A stretch of DNA of 25,226 nucleotides from Puniceicoccales bacterium (GTDB taxonomy: Bacteria > Verrucomicrobiota > Verrucomicrobiia > Opitutales > UBA953), in the NCBI GenBank assembly GCA_031279675.1, contig JAITIB010000076.1, positions 1-25,226 of the forward strand, written 5' to 3'. A model generated the notes under the pieces. It was not told where the DNA came from and did no database searches. It saw nothing but the letters and a program-made list of their open reading frames with translations. Position numbers and translations under genes: made by a program. Positions 16,753 through 25,030 of the stretch are shown piece by piece (positions within the stretch are counted from its first letter, which is position 1; every line of letters begins with the position of its first letter).

Positions 16753-19590
16753 CTACAAAAACCGCCCCGTCGGCGTATCCCCCCGCCGCGCAAGCTCCAC
16801 AGGCGTTCCCTCAAAAATCAACGCCCCCCCCGCATCCCCGCCCCCCGGCCCCAACTCCAGCAACCAATCCGCATGGCGCACAAAATCCCGATGATGCTCA
16901 ATCACCACCACCGTGTTCCCCCCATCACGCAACCGGAACAACAGATCCAGCAAGCGCTGCACATCATCCCAGTGCAACCCCGTCGTCGGCTCATCCAACA
17001 CATAAAGCACTCCCCCCTGCTGCCGCCGCGAAAGCTCCAACGCCAACTTCAACCTCTGCCCCTCCCCCCCCGAAAGCGTGCTCACAGGCTGCCCCAACGA
17101 AACATACCCCAGCCCCACCTCCTCCAACACCCCAAGCCGCCGCCCCAACCCCGCATGACTCTTGAAAAACTCCCGCGCCTCCCCCACCGACAACGCCAGC
17201 ACCTGCGCAATATTCAACCCCCGGTAACGCACCTCCAATGTCTCCCTGTTATACCGCGCCCCCACACACCCCGGACACACCACCCGCGCCTCCCCAAGAA
17301 ACTGCATGTCCAGAGCAATCTCCCCCTCCCCCCCGCACCGCTCGCACCGCCCCCCGCGCACATTGAAGCTGAAACGCGACGGCCCATACCCCCGCAACCT
17401 CGCCAACGGAACCCCCGCAAAAAGCCCCCGCAACTCATCAAACACCCCCGTGAACGTCGCCGGCGTCGAACGCCCGCTCCGCCCCACCGGCTCCTGATCC
17501 ACCCGCACAAACCCCGTGAAACACTCCAGCCCCGACACCCCCCCATGCCTCCCCGGCACACACCGCGCCCCATTGATCCGCCGCGCCGCCACATTCCCCA
17601 GCACATCATTCACCAAGGTGCTCTTCCCCGACCCCGACACCCCGCACACCACCGTCAGCAACCCCACCGGAAACCGCGCCTCAAGATGCCGCAAATTATT
17701 CTCGCACGCATCCGATACCACCACCCAACGCCCCCCCGGCGAAAGCCCCGCCCCCCGCCGCACCACACGCACCCGCCCCGACAAATACTCTCCCGTGCGC
17801 GACACCCCCCGCCCCTCCCGCCCGTCCGCCAACACCGCCTCCCCCGGCGACCCCTGGAACACCAGCGCGCCCCCGCGCACACCCGCCCCAGGGCCAATCT
17901 CCACAATCTCGTCAGCCGCGCGAATCGTCTCCTCGTCATGCTCGACCACCAGCAACGAATTCCCGCGATCGCGCAACTCCAGCAACGCATCCAACAACCG
18001 CCGGTGGTCCGCCGGATGCAACCCCACACTCGGCTCATCCAGCACATACGTCACCCCCACCAACGCCAGCCCCAACTGCGTCGCCAGCCGCACCCGTTGC
18101 GCCTCCCCGCCCGAAAGCGACCCGAACTCCCGCTCCAAAGTCAGATACCCCAACCCCGTCCGCACCAAAAACCCCAACCGCTCCACCAACCCCCTCCGCG
18201 CCTCCTCCACCCCCACCGCGCCCCCCCCCAACGAGAACCCGCCCGCAAACTCCACCGCGCGCGCCACCGGCAACGCCATGAAATCCCCAAAACCCATCCC
18301 GCCCAAACGCACCGCCAAACCCCGCGCCCCCAAACGCCGCCCCCCGCACACCCCGCACACCGACGCCGCCTGAAACGCCCCCAAACGCGCCCGCAACGAC
18401 TCGCTCGACGTCCCCCGCGCCACCCCCTCCAACTCCGCCAACACCCCCTCAAACCGCCCCATCACCACCTTTTGCTTCCCATACCCCCGCAACGCAAACT
18501 CCCGCTCCCCACCCCCATGCAACAACAACTCCCGCACCTCCCCCGGCAGCTCCCCCCACGGCACATCCAGCGAAAACGGCACCTGCGCCGAAAGCTGCCT
18601 CAACAACGCCCCCCGCCCCGCCACTATCCGCCTCGACCCCAAGCGCCACGCCTTGATCGCCCCATCACGCACACTCACCCCCCCATCCGGCACCACCAAC
18701 TCCGGCACAAACCGCAACACACGCCCCAGCCCGCCGCACTCCGCACACGCCCCGTCCGGATGATTGTGCGAAAAATGCCGCGGCAACAACGGCTCAAAAA
18801 CCTCCCCGCAACGCTCGCACGCAAAATCCAACCCAAGCCTCAACTCCCCATCCCCCGCCACCCCCTCACCCACCACCACCGCCCGACCCCCACCCTCCCG
18901 AAACGCCAACTCCAACGAATCCGCCACCCGCCCCCTCGCCCCCCCGCCCACCACCACCCGATCCACCACCAGATCCACATCCACCCCGCCCCGCCCCAAG
19001 GCCGGGACCTCATCCACCCCGCACACCACCCCGCCCACACGCACACGCTGAAACCCCCTCAACCGCAACCGCCCCAACTCCTCCCTCACCCCCGCGCCCA
19101 CGCCCCCGCGCAACACCGGCGCCAACACCAACACACGCGCCCCCTCCCCCAACCCCAACACCGCATCCACACACTCATCCAACGACCGCCTCACAATCCG
19201 CCTCCCATCGCGCGGACAAAACTGCTCCCCCGCCAACGCCCACAGCAACCGCGCATAATCCGCCACCTCCGTCACCGTCCCCACCGTGCACCGCGGCCCC
19301 CCGCCACCCCCCGAACGCTGCCCCACCGCAATCACCGGCGAAAGCCCCTGGATAAAATCCACATCCGGCCTCTCCACCTGCGCCAGCCACTGCCGCGAAC
19401 TCACCGACAACGACTCCATATACTGCCGCCGCCCCTCCGCATAAATCGTATCAAACACAAGCGACGACTTCCCCGACCCCGACACCCCCGTGAACACCAC
19501 AAATTTCCCACGCGGAATTCTCAACCCAAGGTTCTTCAAATTATGCTCCCGCGCCCCCTTCACAACAATCTCCCCAAAAGAAAACGACAT
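16753..19590 (-). CDS. uvrA: Excinuclease ABC subunit A
   Basis: UvrA is the damage-recognition ATPase of nucleotide excision repair. The start at 19590 gives MSFSFGEIVVKGAREHNLKN, the family opening, and a 945-residue protein (940 in E. coli). Two ABC modules are present: Walker A GVSGSGKSSLVFDTIYAEG and GVSGSGKSTLVNDVLGN, signature motifs GSLSGGEAQRVRLA and LSGGEGQRLKLALELSRRQ, Walker B YVLDEPSVGLHPADHRRLL and YVLDEPTTGLH. Zinc modules are visible: CERCGEVF with CAECGGLG, and CERCGGEG with CPGCVGARYN. The UvrB-interacting insert (about residues 120-250) is present but GC-rich and divergent. An accessory UvrA paralogue cannot be excluded. The coding strand is extremely G-rich. An upstream in-frame start at 19668 lacks homology. 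Confidence 0.94.
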   Translation of the reverse strand: MSFSFGEIVVKGAREHNLKNLGLRIPRGKFVVFTGVSGSGKSSLVFDTIYAEGRRQYMESLSVSSRQWLAQVERPDVDFIQGLSPVIAVGQRSGGGGGPRCTVGTVTEVADYARLLWALAGEQFCPRDGRRIVRRSLDECVDAVLGLGEGARVLVLAPVLRGGVGAGVREELGRLRLRGFQRVRVGGVVCGVDEVPALGRGGVDVDLVVDRVVVGGGARGRVADSLELAFREGGGRAVVVGEGVAGDGELRLGLDFACERCGEVFEPLLPRHFSHNHPDGACAECGGLGRVLRFVPELVVPDGGVSVRDGAIKAWRLGSRRIVAGRGALLRQLSAQVPFSLDVPWGELPGEVRELLLHGGGEREFALRGYGKQKVVMGRFEGVLAELEGVARGTSSESLRARLGAFQAASVCGVCGGRRLGARGLAVRLGGMGFGDFMALPVARAVEFAGGFSLGGGAVGVEEARRGLVERLGFLVRTGLGYLTLEREFGSLSGGEAQRVRLATQLGLALVGVTYVLDEPSVGLHPADHRRLLDALLELRDRGNSLLVVEHDEETIRAADEIVEIGPGAGVRGGALVFQGSPGEAVLADGREGRGVSRTGEYLSGRVRVVRRGAGLSPGGRWVVVSDACENNLRHLEARFPVGLLTVVCGVSGSGKSTLVNDVLGNVAARRINGARCVPGRHGGVSGLECFTGFVRVDQEPVGRSGRSTPATFTGVFDELRGLFAGVPLARLRGYGPSRFSFNVRGGRCERCGGEGEIALDMQFLGEARVVCPGCVGARYNRETLEVRYRGLNIAQVLALSVGEAREFFKSHAGLGRRLGVLEEVGLGYVSLGQPVSTLSGGEGQRLKLALELSRRQQGGVLYVLDEPTTGLHWDDVQRLLDLLFRLRDGGNTVVVIEHHRDFVRHADWLLELGPGGGDAGGALIFEGTPVELARRGDTPTGRFL

Positions 19591-19660
19591 GCCCCGCACA
19601 CAACCCCACAACCCCCATCCCCGCAAGAAAAACCCCACAACGCAAGCACCTTTACCCCAA

Positions 19661-19680
19661 TTACTCACAACTTATTCACA
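19661..19680 (+). promoter_or_regulatory. Two DnaA-box-like sites upstream of uvrA
   Basis: TTATTCACA at 19672-19680 fits the TTATNCACA DnaA-box consensus exactly. TTACTCACA at 19661-19669 differs by one base. They are 11 bp apart, one helical turn, on the same face of the DNA, in an AT-rich stretch between the uvrA start and the tandem array. DnaA control of uvrA or a replication-associated site is possible but unproven. Confidence 0.35.
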
Positions 19681-19742
19681 AACAAAATCCATTTCCCCAA
19701 AATCACCCCATTCAAAAGAGCCAAAACGTCCCAAAACACCCT

Positions 19743-19937
19743 TCGCACGCGTTCGAAAGTCTGAAAAAATATTTTTGGCTCCGTCGAACGCATGTGAACG
19801 ACCAAAAAAATTCTCCCTCGCCACTTCGAACGCGTGCGAAGGTCTAAAAAAAATATTTTGGCTCCGTCGAACGCATGTGAATGACCAAAAAAATTCTCCC
19901 TCGCCACTTCGAACGCGTGCGAAAGGCCAAGAAAAAT
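19743..19937. repeat. 83-bp tandem repeat built from 41/42-bp half-units
   Basis: Units begin at 19743, 19784, 19826, 19867 and 19909, so spacing is 41 or 42 bp, close to four helical turns. Each starts with a TCGAACGCRTGYGAA-type near-palindrome, followed by GAC/GTC and an A-tract. Alternate half-units are nearly identical, giving an 83-bp period (19743-19825 against 19826-19908) and a third partial copy. No spacers differ as in CRISPR, so it is not one. Confidence 0.85.
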
Positions 19938-19968
19938 CCGCCCCTCCCCCTCACAAACAAAATGGCAG

Positions 19969-20182
19969 GGCGCGGTGCCCGCGCGGTCTTTGCCGGGCTA
20001 CGCCCGGTTCCGCCTGCGGCGGCAGGTTCCGTTAACAAGACCGGACGCGAACCGGAACGAACCTGCACGCCATAATTAGACGCACCCCGTTCGCGGCGCA
20101 GCCGCGACAGAGTCCTGTCGAGGCCACTCGACTCGGTGCTGGCGGTGGCGTTGTTGGCGAAGGCGGTCATGCGGTGTTATCT
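19969..20182. repeat. Interspersed repeat, copy B
   Basis: It shares GGCGCGGTGCCCGCGCGGTC, the CCGCCTGCGGCGGCAGGTTCCG-like block (given here in gapped form) and the right end (GGTGGCGTTGTTGGCGAAGG then CGGTCATG) with copy A at 13461-13740. Its centre holds another dyad, GAGTC...GACTC around 20112-20134. It directly follows the 83-bp array and precedes the polyferredoxin gene by about 110 bp. Confidence 0.6.
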
Positions 20183-20293
20183 GGGGTGTTCGGAAGGGAT
20201 TCAGCGTGCGGCGCCATCAAAGGGAGCGGGAATTTAGTCCCGTTGTTGTTTGGCAACATCCGGGGGGAACACCTGTCTTTGCCCGCACTTCCC

Positions 20294-21895
20294 ATGCGCT
20301 ATTTTCGACACTTACGGATTGGTATCGCACTGCTGGCGGGCGTCGTCCTGCTCATTGTCTTTCTTGATTTTCACGATCTTGTCCCCCCGGCGTTCAAACA
20401 CGCCGTGGCAAGCGTCCAGTTCGTCCCCGCGGTGCAAACCGCGTTCGTGGGAACTCTTCCGCTCGTGGCATTGCTTGTCATCATTGTCCTCACCGCGATC
20501 ATTGGCCGGGTGTATTGTTCCACGGTCTGCCCGCTCGGATTGATGCAGGACGTCATCCATCGCATCGCCGGCTGGGTGCGGAAGTTGCGTGGCGGGAAAA
20601 AGCTGCCCCGTTACCGCCCGCCCGCGCACGTGTTGCGCCAGGGCATACTTATCGGCACATTGATTGTCATTGCCGCGGGCTGGGCGGGGTTTGCCGTGGC
20701 ATGGCTCGATCCCTACAGCCAGTTTGGGCGTGTTGCGGGAACCTTGTTCCGCCCGCCCGTGATGTTCGCAAACAACCTCATCACTTCCGTTTTGGAAACC
20801 GACGTCCTCGTCCGGCTCGGAGCCAACCCCAATGCCGTTCCCCGCGTCGCAATCCCGTGGCAGGGAATCATCGCGATTATCCCGCCCCTGCTCATTTTCA
20901 GCGTCATCGCCGTCATGAGCGCGCGTCACGGGCGACTCTACTGCAATGCCATCTGCCCTGTCGGCACGCTTCTGGGATGGTTTTCGCGGAAAGCGCTCCT
21001 GCGGATATCCATCGACAAGAGCTCGTGCGCGCGTTGCGGGGACTGCCAGCGTGAGTGCAAGGCGCAGTGCATCGACCTGCGCACGCAGGAAGTGGACATG
21101 TCGCGCTGCGTTGCCTGCTTCAACTGTGTCAGCGTGTGCGATGAAAAGGGGATCCGCCCCAATTTCCTCGGGAGGGCCAAGCCCACAGGCAAGCGCCCCT
21201 CGCGCCCCTCCGCGCCACGCAAGCAAGGGAGGATGCGGATGACGCGACGCGCCTTCGTCAGCAGCGCCGGTGGCGCGGCCACAGCGGGCCTCGCCGGGTG
21301 GCTTGGGAGCAGGATGCAAATGGACGCCACCGCCGTCGCTCCTCCGGGGGCGCAATCCCGGGCCCACTTCACCTCCCGGTGCACTGGCTGCCAGCTCTGC
21401 GTAAGCGCATGTCCCACGGACGTCCTCCAGCCCTCGTCCTTCCAGTATGGCGGTCTTTCCGGGCTCATGAAGCCGCACATGGACTTCACGCAGGGTTTCT
21501 GCATCGAGAAATGCATCGTCTGCGGCGAGGTCTGTCCCGACGCGGCGATTCACCCGTTCACCGTTGAGCGCAAGAAGACGACGCGGATCGGCATTGCCGA
21601 GCTCACCATCAGCCGCTGCATCGTGCGCACTGACGGCACCGCCTGCGGTGCGTGCGCGGAACATTGCCCGACAGCGGCGCTGCAATTCGTGAAAGGCCCC
21701 GGGAAGTTTGAGGAGCCCAGCATCAACACCGAACACTGCATCGGGTGCGGCGGATGCCAATACGCCTGCCCCGCCCAGCCCGTCCGCGCCATCATCGTCC
21801 GCGGGCTGGAGGCGCACGAGACCGCCGCCGAGCTCAAACAGGAAAAGGCCCCCGACCCCACCGCGGGAAAGGCCTCCGACGGATTCGTCTTCTGA
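20294..21895 (+). CDS. Membrane polyferredoxin, NapH-like/NapG-like fusion
   Basis: The product is a 533-residue electron-transfer protein. The start at 20294 gives MRYFRHLRIGIALLAGVVLL, a membrane segment. The N-terminal half has about four transmembrane helices with two CxxxCP motifs (GRVYCSTVCPLGLMQD and GRLYCNAICPVGTLLGW), as in NapH/NosR-type quinol oxidases. Two cytoplasmic-type cluster motifs follow, CARCGDCQRECK and CVACFNCVSVC. A linker with MTRRAFVSSAGGAATAG resembles an internal twin-arginine signal. The C-terminal part has NapG-like clusters: CTGCQLCVSACP, CIVCGEVCP, CGACAEHCP and CIGCGGCQYACP. Proteins of this fused layout occur in Bacteroidetes. Partner and acceptor are unknown and no nap or nrf genes are visible. 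Confidence 0.88.
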   Translation: MRYFRHLRIGIALLAGVVLLIVFLDFHDLVPPAFKHAVASVQFVPAVQTAFVGTLPLVALLVIIVLTAIIGRVYCSTVCPLGLMQDVIHRIAGWVRKLRGGKKLPRYRPPAHVLRQGILIGTLIVIAAGWAGFAVAWLDPYSQFGRVAGTLFRPPVMFANNLITSVLETDVLVRLGANPNAVPRVAIPWQGIIAIIPPLLIFSVIAVMSARHGRLYCNAICPVGTLLGWFSRKALLRISIDKSSCARCGDCQRECKAQCIDLRTQEVDMSRCVACFNCVSVCDEKGIRPNFLGRAKPTGKRPSRPSAPRKQGRMRMTRRAFVSSAGGAATAGLAGWLGSRMQMDATAVAPPGAQSRAHFTSRCTGCQLCVSACPTDVLQPSSFQYGGLSGLMKPHMDFTQGFCIEKCIVCGEVCPDAAIHPFTVERKKTTRIGIAELTISRCIVRTDGTACGACAEHCPTAALQFVKGPGKFEEPSINTEHCIGCGGCQYACPAQPVRAIIVRGLEAHETAAELKQEKAPDPTAGKASDGFVF

Positions 21896-21952
21896 CCCGC
21901 GGCTCGTTTTTGGCTTTGATCTTTCCGGCGCCCTGCCCAGATTCGCGGGCCC

Positions 21953-23302
21953 ATGCCAAAATCACACGCCCAGCCTGACAGCTGCTCCTTTTGCGGACGC
22001 CCGGCGCAACTCGTCGGGAAGCTCATCGCAGGGCCCAATGACGTCAACATTTGCAACGAGTGCGTCATCACCTGCAACCAGCTCCTTGCCAAGCACGACG
22101 CCCCGGGCGCAACGAAACGCGCCCCTGTGGACGCCACCGCGCCCAAAACCGGACTCGCCGTCAAGGACGCGCAACAAACCGCCGCCGAGCCCATCAAACT
22201 CATCCCCCCGGCGCAAATCCGCGCCGTTCTGGACGGGCACGTCATCGGACAGGAGCACGCCAAGAAAGTCCTCTCCGTCGCCGTTTACAACCACTACAAA
22301 CGGCTCAACGACCAGCTCTCGCCCGACCCCGCGCTCAACGCGCAAAACGCCGACCTTGCCGAAGTCCAGATTGAGAAATCGAACATCCTCCTCATCGGCC
22401 CCACGGGAAGCGGCAAGACACTCCTTGCGCGCACACTCGCGCGCACACTCAACGTCCCCTTTGCCATCGCCGACGCCACCACCGTCACCGAGGCAGGCTA
22501 CGTCGGCGAGGATGTTGAAAGCATCATCCTGCGCCTGCTCCAAGCCGCCGACTACAACACCAAGCGCGCCCAGACCGGCATTATTTACATAGACGAAATC
22601 GACAAACTCGCCCTCAAAGGCGACTCCCCCCACGTCTCGCGCAACCTCGGCCAAGGCGTCCAGCACGCCCTGCTCAAGATCCTCGAAGGGACCCAATGCA
22701 ACGTCCCCCCCCAAGGCGGGCGCAAGCACCCCGACCAGCAATACATCCAGGTGGACACCACCAACATCCTCTTCATCTGCGGCGGCGCATTCACCGGACT
22801 CCACGAAACGGTCGCCCGGCGCACAGGGAAAAAATTCCTCGGCTTCGACCACAACCCCGGCAACCCGCAAAGCGCAGCCCCGAGCCCCGAGCAACTCATG
22901 GCCAACCTCCAGCCCGAGGACCTTTTCAATTACGGACTCATCCCCGAATTCGTCGGACGCCTCCCGCTCACCACCATCCTGAGCGAACTCACCTCCGCCG
23001 ACCTCCAGCGCATTCTCCTCGAGCCCCAAAGCGCCCTCATCAAACAATACCGGAAACTCTTCGCCCTCGACAACGTCACCCTCACCCTCACCCCCGACGC
23101 CATCGAAGCCATCGCCAACAAAGCCCTTGAACTCAAAACCGGCGCCCGCGGCCTGCGCAGCATCCTTGAGCACCTCATGCTCGACACCATGTACACCCTC
23201 CCCCAGCACCCCCGCACACGCGAAATCCGCATCACCGCCGACACCATCAACGGAAAAACACCCCCCCAACGCATCGACACCCCCGCCGCAAAAGCCGCCT
23301 GA
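21953..23302 (+). CDS. clpX: ATP-dependent protease ATP-binding subunit ClpX
   Basis: ClpX is the hexameric AAA+ unfoldase that feeds ClpP. The 449-residue product has an N-terminal zinc-binding domain (CSFCGRP, then CNECVITC), Walker A GPTGSGKTLLARTLA, pore loop GYVGEDVESI, Walker B GIIYIDEIDKLA, the RKH loop (GGRKHPDQQYIQVDT), and sensor-2 TGARGLRSILEHLMLD. The ClpP-docking loop reads FLGFDHN where IGF is usual, and the region after Walker B is SRNLGQGVQHALLKILEG where SGEGVQQALLK is usual. No clpP is adjacent. The gene lies 57 bp downstream of the polyferredoxin and 18 bp before dnaX. Confidence 0.95.
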   Translation: MPKSHAQPDSCSFCGRPAQLVGKLIAGPNDVNICNECVITCNQLLAKHDAPGATKRAPVDATAPKTGLAVKDAQQTAAEPIKLIPPAQIRAVLDGHVIGQEHAKKVLSVAVYNHYKRLNDQLSPDPALNAQNADLAEVQIEKSNILLIGPTGSGKTLLARTLARTLNVPFAIADATTVTEAGYVGEDVESIILRLLQAADYNTKRAQTGIIYIDEIDKLALKGDSPHVSRNLGQGVQHALLKILEGTQCNVPPQGGRKHPDQQYIQVDTTNILFICGGAFTGLHETVARRTGKKFLGFDHNPGNPQSAAPSPEQLMANLQPEDLFNYGLIPEFVGRLPLTTILSELTSADLQRILLEPQSALIKQYRKLFALDNVTLTLTPDAIEAIANKALELKTGARGLRSILEHLMLDTMYTLPQHPRTREIRITADTINGKTPPQRIDTPAAKAA

Positions 23303-23320
23303 CCCCCAAAAAACACCAAC

Positions 23321-24841
23321 ATGAGCACCCAAGCCACCCCCGCCAACTACCAAGTCATCGCCCGCCGCTGGCGCCCCCAGCAATTTCACGACATCGTCGG
23401 ACAGGAACACATCGTGCGCACCCTCCAGAACGCCATCACCACCCAGCGCATCGGGCACGCATACCTCTTCGTCGGCCCCCGCGGCACCGGCAAGACCACC
23501 ACCGCCCGCATCTTCGCCAAAGCACTCAACTGCACCAACGGCCCCAAACCCACCCCCCCCGACGACGACCCCATCTGCCAAGCCATCGTCAACGGCACCT
23601 GCATGGACGTCATCGAAATCGACGCCGCCACCAACCGCAGCATCGAAGACGCCAAGACCATCCGCGACGAATGCCAGTTCGCCCCCGCCCAATGTAAGTA
23701 TAAAATCTTCATCATCGACGAAATCCACCAACTCTCCAAGGACGCCTTCAACGCCCTCCTCAAAACGTTAGAGGAACCCCCCCCCCACATCAAATTCATC
23801 TTCGCCACCACCGAGGCCGACAAACTCCTCCCCACCATAACCTCCCGCTGCCAACGCTTCGAATTCCAACCCATCCCCGAGGAAAAAATCGCCGCCCGCC
23901 TCGCCCACATCACAACCACCGAGCACATCACCGCCGCCCCCCAAGCCCTCCACACCATCGCCCTCCTCGCCAACGGCGGCATGCGCGACGCCCAGACCAT
24001 TCTCGACCAAGTCATCTCCTTCTGCGGAAAAACCATCACCCCCGAGGACATCGCCAACATCTACGGCCTGCCCACCCCCGACGACATCACCACACTCGCC
24101 CACGCCATGGCCACCGGCGACTACCCCCGCATCATCGCCACCACCGACCACCTGCACCAGCAAGGCCGCGACATCCACCGCACCCACCAACACCTCCAAG
24201 CCCACATCCGCGACGCCCTCCTTGACGCCATCCGCAACCACGGACAAAGCAACCGGCTCGGCGGCCCCCCCCTCCAAACCGAGCAAATCCTCCGCATGAT
24301 CGAAACCCTTCAGGCCGGCGAACACCTCGTCCGCTACGGACTCGCCCAGCACACCAACTTCCAAGTCACCCTCCTCAAGGCCGTCGAACAAAGCAAAACG
24401 CACGCCATAGACACCCTCATCAAAGAACTCAACCACCTCGCCAACCAACTCCCCCAAGAGCCCGGGCAAAAAAAAAAACTAACCCCTGAGCCCCCCCCAA
24501 CACCCCCACCCACACCCCAACCCCCGACCCCCGAACCCACCCCCGAACCCGCCCCCCCCACGGAAAACCCACCCCCACCCGAGGCGGAAGCCACCGAAGC
24601 GGACGACCCCGCCCTGCCAGACCCAGAGCTCACCTGCGACCCCACCGAACAGCCCATGCCACCCCTCACACAACCACAAACGCCCGCCACCATCGCCGAC
24701 GCCGGAACCCCCGAATTTAACGCCGCCATCGCCCGCACCCCCCAAGGCATTATCACCATGCTCCACGAAATTTTCCACACCACATTCACCCGCCTCATCC
24801 CCCCACCACCCCCCAACCGCATCACCCGCCCCCTCCCCTAA
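23321..24841 (+). CDS. dnaX: DNA polymerase III subunit gamma/tau
   Basis: This is the clamp-loader ATPase. The 506-residue full-length (tau-like) product begins YQVIARRWRPQQFHDIVGQE and has Walker A GPRGTGKTTTARIFAKALNC, a zinc-finger-like CQAIVNGTC region, Walker B IFIIDEIHQLS, TLEEPPPHIKFIFATTE and the SRC sensor motif. A collar helix domain follows, then a proline-rich linker (LTPEPPPTPPPTPQPPTPEP) and a short helical tail near GIITMLHEIFHTTFTRL. An A11 run at 24468-24478 lies exactly at the junction of collar and linker, so a short gamma-like product is possible by slippage. The gene is preceded by clpX at 18 bp, so they are probably cotranscribed. The tau tail is much shorter than in E. 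coli. Confidence 0.96.
   Translation: MSTQATPANYQVIARRWRPQQFHDIVGQEHIVRTLQNAITTQRIGHAYLFVGPRGTGKTTTARIFAKALNCTNGPKPTPPDDDPICQAIVNGTCMDVIEIDAATNRSIEDAKTIRDECQFAPAQCKYKIFIIDEIHQLSKDAFNALLKTLEEPPPHIKFIFATTEADKLLPTITSRCQRFEFQPIPEEKIAARLAHITTTEHITAAPQALHTIALLANGGMRDAQTILDQVISFCGKTITPEDIANIYGLPTPDDITTLAHAMATGDYPRIIATTDHLHQQGRDIHRTHQHLQAHIRDALLDAIRNHGQSNRLGGPPLQTEQILRMIETLQAGEHLVRYGLAQHTNFQVTLLKAVEQSKTHAIDTLIKELNHLANQLPQEPGQKKKLTPEPPPTPPPTPQPPTPEPTPEPAPPTENPPPPEAEATEADDPALPDPELTCDPTEQPMPPLTQPQTPATIADAGTPEFNAAIARTPQGIITMLHEIFHTTFTRLIPPPPPNRITRPLP
24468..24489 (+). promoter_or_regulatory. Candidate dnaX slippage/frameshift site
   Basis: Eleven A residues run from 24468 to 24478. In the coding frame the reading is CAA AAA AAA AAA CTA. 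In the -1 frame, ACT AAC CCC TGA ends at 24489. In the +1 frame, AAC TAA ends at 24482. Either shift gives a truncated protein of about 385 residues ending after the ATPase and collar domains. Thermus dnaX uses a similar A-run for transcriptional slippage. Confidence 0.65.
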
Positions 24842-25030
24842 ACTTGCCGCGACACCGCAGAACAACGCCCCCCGAATAACACGCCGAGACGAGCCCCACC
24901 GCCCGTCCCCCCCCACCCCCACACCCCCAGCCATAGCCCCCACCCCATATGCCCCCGCATAATCCTTAGAAAAACCCACCCCATTCACGAAACACCACCG
25001 GTTCCCCCACCCAAGAGCACCCGCATTGCA
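24842..25030. other. Gene-free C-rich sequence downstream of dnaX
   Basis: No gene, RNA or terminator hairpin was recognised between the dnaX stop and the tandem array. The plus strand is very C-rich. Confidence 0.4.

Noticed and set aside
16699..19764. 1021-residue open frame on the plus strand opposite uvrA
   Set aside because: It is a basic, Pro/Arg/His-rich translation antisense to a clear uvrA and results from extreme strand composition. No family motif is seen.
19743..19937. Possible CRISPR array
   Set aside because: The units are contiguous near-identical repeats without unique spacers, and no cas genes are nearby.
21962..23731. 589-residue minus-strand open frame opposite clpX and dnaX
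   Set aside because: Antisense shadow crossing two certain genes.
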